Positions 6,610-14,800 of a DNA stretch of 17,609 bases are shown one piece after another. Source of the DNA: DASXRU01 sp039933315 (lineage in GTDB: Bacteria; Acidobacteriota; Blastocatellia; Pyrinomonadales; Pyrinomonadaceae); the NCBI GenBank assembly GCA_039933315.1, contig JBDTOI010000084.1:1-17609 (forward strand), read 5' to 3'. A model generated the notes under the pieces. That model worked only from the letters and a program-made list of their open reading frames with translations. It searched no databases and was not told the origin of the DNA. A program made the position numbers and the translations under genes. Each line of letters starts with the position of its first letter. The first letter of the stretch is position 1.

Positions 6610-7893
6610 ATGACATTTCGCGCAAAGTTTGCACTGGTTGTTTTATCTGCCAGCCTGGCGCTTTATACCGTCGTCGGTGGGTGGATTTCCACGCGCGCGC
6701 AGCAGCCGGCCAACGACCCGGGCGCCCAACTTCGTATCTTCGGAACGGTGCTCAACCACATTCAATACGATTATGTGGATGAGCCAAACATGGACAAGGT
6801 TCGCGCCGGCGCGTTGCGTGGTTTGGCCTACGGCCTCGATCCTTACTCCACATATCTGACAGCCGAGCAAGTAAAGGAATTTCAAAGCGCGGGCAACAAC
6901 ACCCGACCCGGTATCGGGGCGGAAATGTCGCAGGTCGCTTCTTACCTGTACGTGATCGCGCCGGTCAAGGGTTCACCTGCGGATCAAGCCGGGGTACGGG
7001 CGGGTGACATTATTGAATACATTGACGGCCGCGCCACGCGCGACATTTCACTTTACGATGCGCGTCAACTCTTGAGCGGATCAGCTGGTTCAGAAGTTAA
7101 GCTGCGCATATTGCGCGCGAATGCCCGCCCGATGACGTTGACGGTGCGGCGGGGTTTGTTCAAAGCACCCGCAGCGGAAGCACGCATGGAACCCGGCAAG
7201 GTCGGCCTGCTACGCATCAACAGTCTGGATACAGGTGAAGCCGCCGATGCGCGCACGCGTTTGCAGGAGCTACAGCGCCAGGGAGCGCAAAAAATTGTGC
7301 TCGACCTGCGGAACGTGGCGGGTGGATCGTTGGCTGAAGGGGTGGCGGTCGCCAACCTCTTCATCAAGGACGGCGCGATTGCCGAGCAGATCGGACGCGA
7401 AGGTGCGGTGCTCAAATCCTTTACGGCTGATCCCAGGAACGCTTTGTTCCACGGTCCGGTAACCGCACTGATTGACACCGGCACGGCCGGCGCGGCCGAA
7501 GTGATTGCCTCCGCCTTGCTCGAGCGCAAGCGCGGCGACGTGGTGGGAGAAAAGAGTTTCGGCGCCGGGGCCGAACAGAAGTTGTTTACTCTGCGCGATG
7601 GCGACGGCCTTTTATTGACCACTGTTAAGTGGGCCTCAGCCAGCGGCAAGCCTTTCCTGGGAGAGGATCGTTCCCATTCAGGTGTAACTCCAACTGTCGA
7701 AGTAAAACGCCCTGACGTACTCGATAGCGTCGATCCTGAGGACCTGACGGGTAACGAGGACGATCCGGTCACCAAGCCTGGTGTCACCAACGAAAAGCGC
7801 GATGCTTCAGCTGAGACCGCCAAGCCGCCGGTAGAAGACATACAACTCAAGAAGGCCCTGGAACTGATAAGGGAGAAGCCTGTAAGCCAGTAG
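6610..7893 (+). CDS. S41/CTP-like PDZ protein lacking the catalytic Ser-Lys dyad
   Basis: The ATG at 6610 is chosen over the in-frame GTG at 6553 because GAGG (6598-6601) lies 8 bases upstream and a signal sequence follows directly (FALVVLSASLALYTVVGG). The 427-residue product has the layout of carboxyl-terminal processing proteases: an N-terminal helical part with GLAYGLDPYSTYLT, a PDZ domain at about 100-180 (YVIAPVKGSPADQAGVRAGD), and an S41 core with VGLLRINS, KIVLDLRNVAGG and VTALIDTGTAGAAEVIASAL. In active enzymes the core motif reads GSASASE with the second Ser as nucleophile, and the Lys lies 25 residues on in FGKG. Here the Ser position is Gly294 and the Lys position is Ala319 (SFGAGAEQ). 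The conserved Gln (323) is kept. It is therefore probably an inactive, exported substrate-binding or adaptor paralogue. The tail after about 375 is acidic and ends in a conserved-looking QLKKALELI. Confidence 0.88.
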   Translation: MTFRAKFALVVLSASLALYTVVGGWISTRAQQPANDPGAQLRIFGTVLNHIQYDYVDEPNMDKVRAGALRGLAYGLDPYSTYLTAEQVKEFQSAGNNTRPGIGAEMSQVASYLYVIAPVKGSPADQAGVRAGDIIEYIDGRATRDISLYDARQLLSGSAGSEVKLRILRANARPMTLTVRRGLFKAPAAEARMEPGKVGLLRINSLDTGEAADARTRLQELQRQGAQKIVLDLRNVAGGSLAEGVAVANLFIKDGAIAEQIGREGAVLKSFTADPRNALFHGPVTALIDTGTAGAAEVIASALLERKRGDVVGEKSFGAGAEQKLFTLRDGDGLLLTTVKWASASGKPFLGEDRSHSGVTPTVEVKRPDVLDSVDPEDLTGNEDDPVTKPGVTNEKRDASAETAKPPVEDIQLKKALELIREKPVSQ

Positions 7894-7920
7894 TTCTTTT
7901 GAATAGCTGCACTGACGCGG

Positions 7921-7963
7921 AAGGCCGGGAGAAGATTAACTCTTCGCCGGCCTTTCTCTTTTG
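7921..7963 (+). terminator. Rho-independent terminator after the S41-like gene
   Basis: Stem AAGGCCGG (7921-7928) pairs with CCGGCCTT (7947-7954), extended past a bulge by GAAG/CTTC, and is followed by TCTCTTTTG. It lies 27 bases after the stop codon, as expected for an intrinsic terminator. Confidence 0.75.
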
Positions 7964-7966
7964 TAA

Positions 7967-7985
7967 CGCAAACTGTTAGTTTGCG
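7967..7985. repeat. Perfect 8-bp hairpin (CGCAAACT-GTT-AGTTTGCG)
   Basis: CGCAAACT and AGTTTGCG flank a 3-base loop, directly behind the terminator. Its position and form suggest a short REP-like palindrome; only one copy is present here. Confidence 0.4.
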
Positions 7986-8032
7986 GCCGCGGGCGTGGCG
8001 AGTTCATATTTAAGACGCCTCACCAATGGCTC

Positions 8033-8196
8033 CATCTCATTAACACCCGGTTTCAACCGGGTGAACAGGCGCGCATTGAAGTTCCAGAACCGTTTTAACG
8101 GTTTACCTGCCGCTGCGAAATCAGAAACCGTTGAAACGGTTCGCACATGACGAGGCCGACTAGGTCACCCGGTTAAAACCGGGTGTTAATGAGATG
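8033..8196. mobile_element. Non-autonomous IS200-type element (MITE-like), 164 bp
   Basis: Ends are exact inverted copies, CATCTCATTAACACCC inward on both sides. Four hairpins are seen: outer left 8044-8063 (CACCCGGTT-TC-AACCGGGTG), inner left 8088-8103 (AACCGTT-TT-AACGGTT), inner right 8126-8141 (AACCGTT-GA-AACGGTT), outer right 8166-8185 (CACCCGGTT-AA-AACCGGGTG). The spacers between outer and inner hairpins are 24 bases on both sides. The same plan, with the same stem lengths, the same inner loops (TT left, GA right) and spacers of 24 and 25 bases, bounds the transposase element at 15589-16257. No open frame is inside; the core between the inner hairpins is only 22 bases. Inferred to be a deletion derivative moved by a transposase of that type in trans. 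Confidence 0.82.
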
Positions 8197-8315
8197 AATT
8201 GCTCAACTCTCTACGGTTTTCCTGACGACTGCATCGACGTAGCTCGTGCGTGCCGCACGCTAATAAAGCAAATCGCTGTTCTGGAGTAATCAATCGACTG
8301 TTCGAAAGTGTTGAG

Positions 8316-8343
8316 GATATGGGATGTTTTGCGAACCCATATC
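8316..8343 (+). promoter_or_regulatory. Perfect inverted repeat in leader (GATATGGG / CCCATATC)
   Basis: Eight-base arms at 8316-8323 and 8336-8343 with a 12-base loop. It could be an operator or an RNA stem-loop. No known riboswitch consensus is recognised around it. Confidence 0.3.
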
Positions 8344-8558
8344 GGGTAATGCCCCCGCTGACTGCTGCCCACTGTGTCCCAGCCATTATTGTAATTTTCT
8401 TGCAACGTACTTTATTCGCAGGTTCTATACAGGAAACTCGGCACTTTTTTGTTTATCTCGAAAAACTTCACCGCATAGCGCCGTTAAGGAATACCTATTG
8501 CACTTCATGTTCATGAATTCGCTCAAAGCGGATCTACACAAGAAGGAGATATCAAGCG

Positions 8559-9179
8559 ATGATTATGAGAAAAAATCTGATATTACCGGTGGCGTTAGTC
8601 GCCGCCTTGATTGGTGGTTCGGTGGGCGCATTCGTGGTCAGCAGGCAAGGCAGCTCGAGCACTGATGCGAATGTCGTAAGAACCATGCCCGCGACTTACT
8701 CGGACGTGGCCAATACGCCTAACATGCAGTTGGCGAGCGCAAACTCAGTTGACCAGTTGGCGGCTAACGGCGCCTTGAGGTTCCAGACAGCCCAGGAACA
8801 GTCAGCCTATCGCGAAGGTTTCGCGGACGGTTTTCTAAGTGCGCGCGAAGCTACTAATGGCGCGGTAAGAACTGCCGCGACCACAGCCTACGCGCCAACC
8901 CGATCTGCAGCGAGAAACGTGCAGTATCGTAGTCAGGCTCGTAGCTCTAACAACTCACGCCGTGTCTATTACGACTATGGCAACACCACCCAGCCACGCA
9001 GCCGCACCTTTTGGCAGAAGCACCGTGACAAGCTCACCGTGGGCATGGGCACGGGCGCAGGTGCGATTGTTGGCGGCCTCATTGGCGGTAAGAAAGGCGC
9101 TGGCATAGGTGCCCTGGCAGGTGCAGGTGGCTCGGCCCTGTACACCTACAAAATTCGTAACAAGACTCGTCGTTACTAA
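8559..9179 (+). CDS. Glycine-zipper membrane protein
   Basis: A 206-residue protein of unknown cellular role. Residues about 6-28 form a hydrophobic N-terminal segment (ILPVALVAALIGGSVGAFVV), either an anchor or an uncleaved signal. Residues about 80-95 hold EQSAYREGFADGFLSARE, a helix with regularly spaced aromatics and Gly. Residues 96-155 are polar, rich in Arg/Ser/Tyr and probably unstructured. The C terminus (about 155-200) is a glycine-zipper pair, HRDKLTVGMGTGAGAIVGG then LIGGKKGAGIGALAGAGGSA, typical of small bacterial membrane-inserting domains. The start is set by a strong AAGGAG (8543-8548) 10 bases before the ATG. First of three closely spaced rightward genes (18-base gap to the next), so probably an operon. 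Confidence 0.82.
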   Translation: MIMRKNLILPVALVAALIGGSVGAFVVSRQGSSSTDANVVRTMPATYSDVANTPNMQLASANSVDQLAANGALRFQTAQEQSAYREGFADGFLSAREATNGAVRTAATTAYAPTRSAARNVQYRSQARSSNNSRRVYYDYGNTTQPRSRTFWQKHRDKLTVGMGTGAGAIVGGLIGGKKGAGIGALAGAGGSALYTYKIRNKTRRY

Positions 9180-9197
9180 CCGCCTGGAGTAAATCCG

Positions 9198-10217
9198 GTG
9201 TTCAGTAAACGCGCGAGCGGAATTTGGTCAGGCCTGGTATTCATGCTGGGCCTGGCCACGATTACAGGGGCAGCCCCCAACGGGGCTGCCCGTGATCTTT
9301 CCCTCAGTCTTATCCCGAGACATGCGGTTTCGCCGCAAGCTGGTGCGCTCGCCTCATCGCCCGCCCAAGAGTCTGTCCGCTATCGAATTCCCAGGGCAGT
9401 TTTCTTCAACGAAGTAGCCGGGCGAGGCTTGCTGGTGAGGCTATGGATTAACGGTTTTGGTCCCTATACTTTTGCCCTCGACACGGGCGCAGGCGCCAGC
9501 ATTGTCTCACCCAGGGTAGCTGCCGAAGCTGGCCTGCCGGTAAAGCAGGGAACCCAAAACAAAATCGCGGGCCTGTCCGGCGTGCCCCACAGAGAAGTGA
9601 CCAGCGAAGTCAGAGCGGCAAGCCTGGCGATAGGCGATCGCGACAACGCGCTGCCTGCGACAGGCACCGTCCTCAAAGCAGATATTTTCCCGAATGATAT
9701 CGACGGGATCCTCGATCCCACCGAAGCTTTCTGGCCGCTGGGCTATGCCATCGACTTTCCCAGGAGGGAACTGTCGGCCTTTGATCCTGCATTGACGCCG
9801 TTGCGTTCATGGCAGGGACCGGGCGAAGGAGCTATCGTTCCCTGGGTGCGGGAGCCTAACAGTCGCCGGCCCTACGTTTTGCTTGATAACGGACAGCGCG
9901 CGCTGATTGATACCGGCTCAGAGTTCGGTTTAGCGCTAACTGATCCGGCCGGCGGTTACGACCGAAGGACTTCACCCTCAGGCAGGGCGGTGCGCGACTT
10001 GGGAGGTGGAATGATTTCGGCGCGCCGCGTAGCGCCCCAAACGGTCGCCATTGGTTCGCTAATATTGCAGAGGATCCCCACGGACCTCGTGAGTGGAGCA
10101 GAAAGCGGCTCGCCTACTTTATTGGGCCGCGCAGCGATGCGGCCCTTCCGCATAAAGTTCGATCCCATTAGCCGTTTGATCGAGATTGCTCCGGTGGCGG
10201 GCGCGGGAGAAAGGTGA
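9198..10217 (+). CDS. Secreted retropepsin-like aspartic protease with two DTG motifs
   Basis: GTG start with GGAG 8 bases upstream. The 339-residue product has a signal peptide (about 1-28). An aspartyl-protease domain begins near residue 80 (LLVRLWINGFGPYTFALDTGAGAS is split as the flap strand and catalytic loop, with Asp95 in the DTG). A second DTG, ALIDTGSEFGLAL, has Asp238. Between them, PNDIDGILDPTEAF and GYAIDFPRRELSAF match the usual strands that follow the first motif in this family. A late LLGRAAMRPFRIKFD with IEIAP is the typical C-terminal strand pair. Two DTG loops in one chain could form one pepsin-like active site rather than requiring a homodimer, but it is also possible that the second lobe is structural. 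It is inferred to act in the periplasm or outside. The next gene starts 7 bases on. Confidence 0.82.
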   Translation: MFSKRASGIWSGLVFMLGLATITGAAPNGAARDLSLSLIPRHAVSPQAGALASSPAQESVRYRIPRAVFFNEVAGRGLLVRLWINGFGPYTFALDTGAGASIVSPRVAAEAGLPVKQGTQNKIAGLSGVPHREVTSEVRAASLAIGDRDNALPATGTVLKADIFPNDIDGILDPTEAFWPLGYAIDFPRRELSAFDPALTPLRSWQGPGEGAIVPWVREPNSRRPYVLLDNGQRALIDTGSEFGLALTDPAGGYDRRTSPSGRAVRDLGGGMISARRVAPQTVAIGSLILQRIPTDLVSGAESGSPTLLGRAAMRPFRIKFDPISRLIEIAPVAGAGER

Positions 10218-10224
10218 GATCAAG

Positions 10225-11349
10225 GTGAGGTTGTTTTTTGCAATTCTGCGAACCTGGACCTGCTTGATGCTGGCGGCGAGTTTGAACGCTGCGCACTTCC
10301 TCGCGCCCGTAACGCAACCTGTTATTTTCCGTGGCCAGTCCGGCCAATCCCGGCGCGAGCGCCCCAAACTCGTAAAGTCGGAACCGGCAAAGCCTGCCAC
10401 ATCGCCTTCCGGCCGTTCATTGCCGGAGGTCTCCGACGACGAAATAATTCGCACTGAAACAGATCTCGTAAACAATCTATTCACCGCCCTCGACAACCAG
10501 CGACATTTCATTACCACTCTGCGCCAGGAGGATGTTCGTATCCTCGAGAATGGCGTGCCGCAAAAAATCGACGTCTTTCAGCGCGAGACGGAGTTGCCCC
10601 TTTCTTTGGCCCTGGTGATCGACCTCAGTAAGTCTCAGGAGCGGACCTTGCCGGAAGAACAGAAAGCAGCAGGCGAGTTTCTTGACACGGTCATTCGGGC
10701 CGACCGGGATCAGGCAGCTGCAGTCTCGTTCACCGGAAATGCCCTCATGCAACAAGGCTTAACCAACGACAAAACACTCATTCGTAGCGCCATAAATCGT
10801 TTGAAGATAGACCTGCCGCCTAATGATCCGGAATGCGAAGATGATGCCTCGGTGGAGGAAGAGCCGCGTTGCTGGTCGGGTATCTGGGACGCGGTATGGG
10901 CCAGCACTAACGAAGTCCTGTCGCAGACTCCGGAGCGGACGCGGCGAGCGGTTATCCTCCTAACGGACGGCGACGACACCAGCAGCATCACGAAGAAGGA
11001 TGAGCTCATCGATTTTGCGTTGAAACATAACGTAACCGTCTACGGCATCGGCATTGGAGACCGGGAACTTTACAAGATCGACGAGGGCGCGTTGCGAAAG
11101 GTTTGCGAACGAACCGGCGGCCGGGCTTTCTTTCCGCTCAACGATGCCGAACTCCGCGGCGCCTTTGCTCAAATCGAACAAGAACTCCGTTCCCAGTACC
11201 TGATTGCCTATTCACCGCAAAACAAAACCCGCGACGGCGCCTTCCGCCAAATCAAAATCGAAATCATTAATCCCGAACTGCGCAAGCAGAAGCTGAGACT
11301 GCTCTATCGCCAGGGTTACTACGCCAAACAGGCAAGCCCCGGAAATTAG
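10225..11349 (+). CDS. Secreted VWFA-related domain protein, Ser-type metal site
   Basis: The GTG at 10225 is preferred over the in-frame start at 10186: it lies 7 bases after the preceding stop, has GGTGAG just upstream, and begins a signal peptide (MRLFFAILRTWTCLMLAASL). The 374 residues contain a basic, Pro-rich linker (about 30-70), a beta-rich entry segment (VRILENGVPQKIDVFQRE) and a VWA domain. The metal-ion site is DLSKS at 133-137 and Asp248 in LLTDGDD; the position usually held by Thr (GTALWDAV) reads WSGIWDAV, so Ser218 would replace it. An acidic insert between Cys204 and Cys216 (CEDDASVEEEPRC) may be a disulfide-closed loop. The C terminus (SQYLIAYSPQNKTRDGAFRQ, RLLYRQGYYA) matches the same family as the 1296-2222 protein. 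Last gene of the three-gene set. Confidence 0.88.
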   Translation: MRLFFAILRTWTCLMLAASLNAAHFLAPVTQPVIFRGQSGQSRRERPKLVKSEPAKPATSPSGRSLPEVSDDEIIRTETDLVNNLFTALDNQRHFITTLRQEDVRILENGVPQKIDVFQRETELPLSLALVIDLSKSQERTLPEEQKAAGEFLDTVIRADRDQAAAVSFTGNALMQQGLTNDKTLIRSAINRLKIDLPPNDPECEDDASVEEEPRCWSGIWDAVWASTNEVLSQTPERTRRAVILLTDGDDTSSITKKDELIDFALKHNVTVYGIGIGDRELYKIDEGALRKVCERTGGRAFFPLNDAELRGAFAQIEQELRSQYLIAYSPQNKTRDGAFRQIKIEIINPELRKQKLRLLYRQGYYAKQASPGN

Positions 11350-11391
11350 CCGCGGATGAACGCAGACGCACGCGGATAAAAATTATGGAGT

Positions 11392-11491
11392 GCGCCGGCA
11401 GAGCGAAGCGGCGACGGCGCTTTGGATAACTTGAAGCTAGCGGATGTGAAACATAATCCAAAGCGGTGTCGCCGCTTCGCTCTGCCGCCGC
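11392..11491. repeat. 100-bp inverted repeat with 36-bp arms
   Basis: Arms 11392-11427 and 11456-11491 match inversely at 33 of 36 positions; the shared core GGCAGAGCGAAGCGGCGAC is exact. The 28-base loop is AT-richer than the arms. It starts 43 bases after the stop codon of the second VWA gene and could end that transcript, although no T run follows. No coding capacity. It differs in sequence from the other repeats in the window. Confidence 0.75.
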
Positions 11492-11634
11492 TTCTCTCGT
11501 TGACTTATTCTAGTCGCTCGACCTGACATTCAACATACTTGTCTCCATCGGTTTGAGGGGGCCCTACTGTAATTGTGCTGCGGCGAAGCCGCAATACATG
11601 CCAGGACCTATCCTTACACAGCCCTTATTTTTGT

Positions 11635-11663
11635 TTGACACACAGGAGGGCCGTGGGTAATCT
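11635..11663 (+). promoter_or_regulatory. Promoter for the delta-60 repeat protein
   Basis: A consensus -35 TTGACA (11635-11640), a 17-base spacer and a -10-like TAATCT (11658-11663). It would yield a leader of about 140 bases. A sigma70-type promoter is inferred; the -10 keeps only three consensus bases. Confidence 0.5.
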
Positions 11664-11811
11664 AGGCGCTCCATCGGTGTCCAGGCCTTTCAGAACAAAT
11701 CGGGATCTCCACCAACAAAATGGATCGGGTGCAGTTCCCCTCGCGCTTGTAACGAACCAGGGAGAGTATGTTGCTCACTACTCTCATTCTTCATTCAAGG
11801 AGAATTGAACT

Positions 11812-14800
11812 ATGCCGTCCTTTGTCCCTGAATCTCATGCCGCACCTTCCACTTCATTTGCCACAACAAAATCTAAAGCAGCGAGAGCGATGCGGACCCG
11901 CCACGGTTGGTTGGAGACATTTCTGGTGCTTGGCTTATTGCTGGCCGGCAGCGCAGCGGCGGTGCGCGGGCAATCCGCGCTCGACGGCTTTGACCCGAAC
12001 GCCAATGGCGTGGTGCGCGTCGTTGTCGTGCAAGCGGACGGCAGGATTCTTATCGGCGGCGATTTCACAACGCTGTCGCCGAATGGCGGAGCGCCGGTCG
12101 CGCGCAACCGCATCGGCCGATTGAATCCGGACGGCACGCTGGACACCGCTTTCAACCCGAGTGCGAACGGTAATGTCTTTGCCATCGCAGTGCAGGCGGA
12201 CGGCAAGGTTTTAGCGGGCGGCGGTTTCACGAACATCGGCGGCCAACCGCGGAATTCCATCGCCCGGCTCGATGCCACAAACGGATCAGTTGACGTGTTG
12301 GATCCGTTCAACCCGAACGCGAATGGCGTAGTTAACGCCATCGTGGTGCAGCCGGCGGACGGCAATATTTTGGTAGGCGGCGGTTTTACCACCATCGGCG
12401 CACAGCCACGGAATTACATTGCCCGGCTCAATGCCGCCAGCGGCTCGGCTGATTCGTTCGACCCAAAGGCGAACGTGCTTGTTAACGCAATCGCGCTGCA
12501 GGCCTCGGACGGCAAGGTTCTATTTGGCGGGCAGTTCACTACGCTCGCGCCAAATGGCGGAGGCCCGGTGACGCGCAACCGCATTGCCCGGGTGAACCCG
12601 GATGGCACGCTCGACACGGGTTTCGACCCGAACGCGAACGGTGAGGTCTTTGAAATCGCGGTGCAGGCGGACGGCAAGGTTTTAGCGGCCGGTGCTTTCT
12701 CAGGAGCGAACAGCATTGGTGGGCAGACCCGCAACCGCATTGCCCGGCTCAATGCCAGCACCGGACTGGCTGATTCGTTCGATCCAAACTCGAACGATAC
12801 GGTCTTTTCAATGGCGATTCAGCCGGACGGTAAAATTCTTGTCGGCGGTGCAATTGGAGCGCTCACACCCAACGGCGGATCGCTGGTGATTCGCAATCGC
12901 GTTGCCCGGCTGAACGCGGATGGCACGGTCGACGGCTTCAACCCGAACACCAACGATAATGTCCTGGAAATCGCGGTGCAGGAAGACGGCAAGGTTTTAC
13001 TGGGGGGCCCTTTCAACCTCATTGGCGGGGCTTTCGGAGAAACGCGCAACGGCATCGGCCGCGTGGAAACCGACGGCCGGCCCGATCGCACGCTCAATCT
13101 CAACACCGTCGGCGGCTTTGTTTACGCCACCGCCGTGCAGCCGGACGGCAGGATTCTTATAGGCGGAGGCTTTACCAGCGTTTTGACCGCGACCCGAAAC
13201 AACATTGCCCGATTGAACACCGATGGCACGCTCGACACAGGTTTCAACCCGAACGCGACAGGGGACGTGTATACAATTGCGGTGCAGCCGGATGGGCAGA
13301 TTTTAGTGGGCGGCTCTTTCAGCGGATTGAACAGCATCGGCGGAGTGACGGGGCAGACGCGCAATTACATCGCCCGGCTTAACGCGAACGGTACGCTCGA
13401 CACCGGATTCGACCCGAACCCGGACTTTACAGTCTTTGCAATTGCGCTGCAGGCCGATGGCAAGGTTTTAGCGGGTGGGCAGTTTACAACCCTGGCACCG
13501 AACGGTGGAGGCGCGGTTACGCGCACTTACCTCGCCCGGCTGAACGTGGACGGCACGCTCGACAATCCATTCAACCCGGCTTCGAACGCAGGTGTCTTTT
13601 CAATCGCGGTACAGACGGACGGCAGGATTTTGGCGGGCGGCAGTTTCAACGGAGTGAACAGCATCGGCGGCGTGAGCGGACTAGTGCGTAACCGGATTGC
13701 CCGCCTGGAAACCGGCGGCACCCTCGACACTGCCTTCAATCCGGATGCAAACAATAATGTGTTTGCAATCGCGGTGCAGCCGGACGGCCAGGTTTTAGCA
13801 GGCGGCCAGTTTACGACCATCGGCGGACAGACGCGCAACTCCATCGCCCGGCTCGATGCCGGCACCGGAGCGGCTGACTTGACGTTCAATCCGAACGCGA
13901 ACGCTGGTGTCTTTGTAATCGCGGTGCAGGGGGACGGCAAGATTTTAGCGGGTGGGCAGTTCAGTGGAATGGACAGCATCGGCGGAGTGACGGGGCAGAC
14001 GCGCAACCGCATTGCCCGGCTGAACGCGAACGGCACGCTCGACGCCGCGTTTGACCCGAACGCGGACGGTATCGTCCGTTCAATCGCGCTGCCGTCGGAC
14101 GGCAAGATTTTAGTGGGCGGCGAGTTCGCGAACATTGGCGGGCAACCTCGCAATCTCTTCGCTCGTTTGAGCAACGACACTGCCGCGCTGCAAAACCTGG
14201 CTGTGACGCAAACCACCATCAACTGGACACGGGGCGGCTCAAGCCCGCAATTCACGCGCGTAACTTTTGAGTATTCAAACGACAATGTGAACTACAGCCC
14301 CCTGGGCAACGGAACGTGGGACGGCAGCAAGTGGACCCGGACAGGTTTGAGCTTGTCAACCGGAATGAACTTCTACGTCCGCGCGCGCGGTTATTATCGC
14401 AGCGGCTACCAGACCGGCTCAGAGAGCCTGGGGCAATCAGTGCGGAATGCTTTTGTGGCGGGGCCGACCGCCGCGGATGCAACCATTAGCGGACAAGTAA
14501 CAACTCCCGATGGCACAGCACTCGGTGGCGTGATGGTTAACTTAAGCGGGGCGAAGAGCGCCTGGACCATGACCGACAGCAAGGGCAGGTACCGGTTTGA
14601 AGACGTGGACACCGACAACTTCTACACAGTCACGCCGGGGCTGGTGAACTATTCATTCAGTCCGGCGAATCGTTCCTTCTCGCTGCTGGGGAACTATCCT
14701 GATGCCGTCTTTACGGCCGTGCTCAATACCGCGTTAGTGGGGAATGCCATCGACACTTCAGAGTACTTCGTGCGGCAGCAGTATTTGGACTTCCTTGGTC

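Larger units (their letters stand above)
7894..8558. other. Long intergenic region with terminator, hairpin, mobile element and leader
   Basis: 665 bases without a credible gene. In order: the terminator at 7921-7963, a small perfect hairpin at 7967-7985, the 164-bp element at 8033-8196, and a leader of about 360 bases (8197-8558) before the glycine-zipper gene. The leader contains the inverted repeat at 8316-8343 and a weak promoter-like pair (TTGCAA at 8400-8405, TATACA at 8426-8431, spacing 20, too long for a confident call). Several open frames of 60-110 codons cross it on both strands without start signals or recognisable protein features. Confidence 0.6.
11350..11811. other. Intergenic region with inverted repeat and promoter
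   Basis: 462 bases. It begins with CGCGGAT-type short repeats (about 11351-11378), then the 100-bp inverted repeat at 11392-11491, a small TGCGGC-GAA-GCCGCA hairpin at 11579-11593, and the promoter at 11635-11663. No credible gene: the plus-strand open frames at 11575-11808 and 11768-12124 have no supporting start signals and the latter overlaps the large gene. Confidence 0.6.

Noticed and set aside
7065..7850. 261-codon minus-strand open frame opposite the S41-like gene
   Set aside because: It is Ser/Pro/Arg-rich as expected for the antisense of a GC-rich gene and has no family motifs.
8033..8196. Simple rho-independent terminators or a CRISPR array as explanation of the repeated palindromes
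   Set aside because: The outer stems lack a T run, the units are inverted rather than direct, and the whole matches the ends of the transposase element.
8541..8561. AAGAAGGAGATAT identical to the phage T7 gene 10 ribosome binding site used in expression vectors
   Set aside because: The match is short and the surroundings are not vector sequence, so a strong natural Shine-Dalgarno is the simpler reading.
11835..14285. Series of minus-strand open frames opposite the delta-60 repeats
   Set aside because: They repeat with the same period as the sense repeats (motifs such as ILPSACTA) and only reflect the repeated sense codons.
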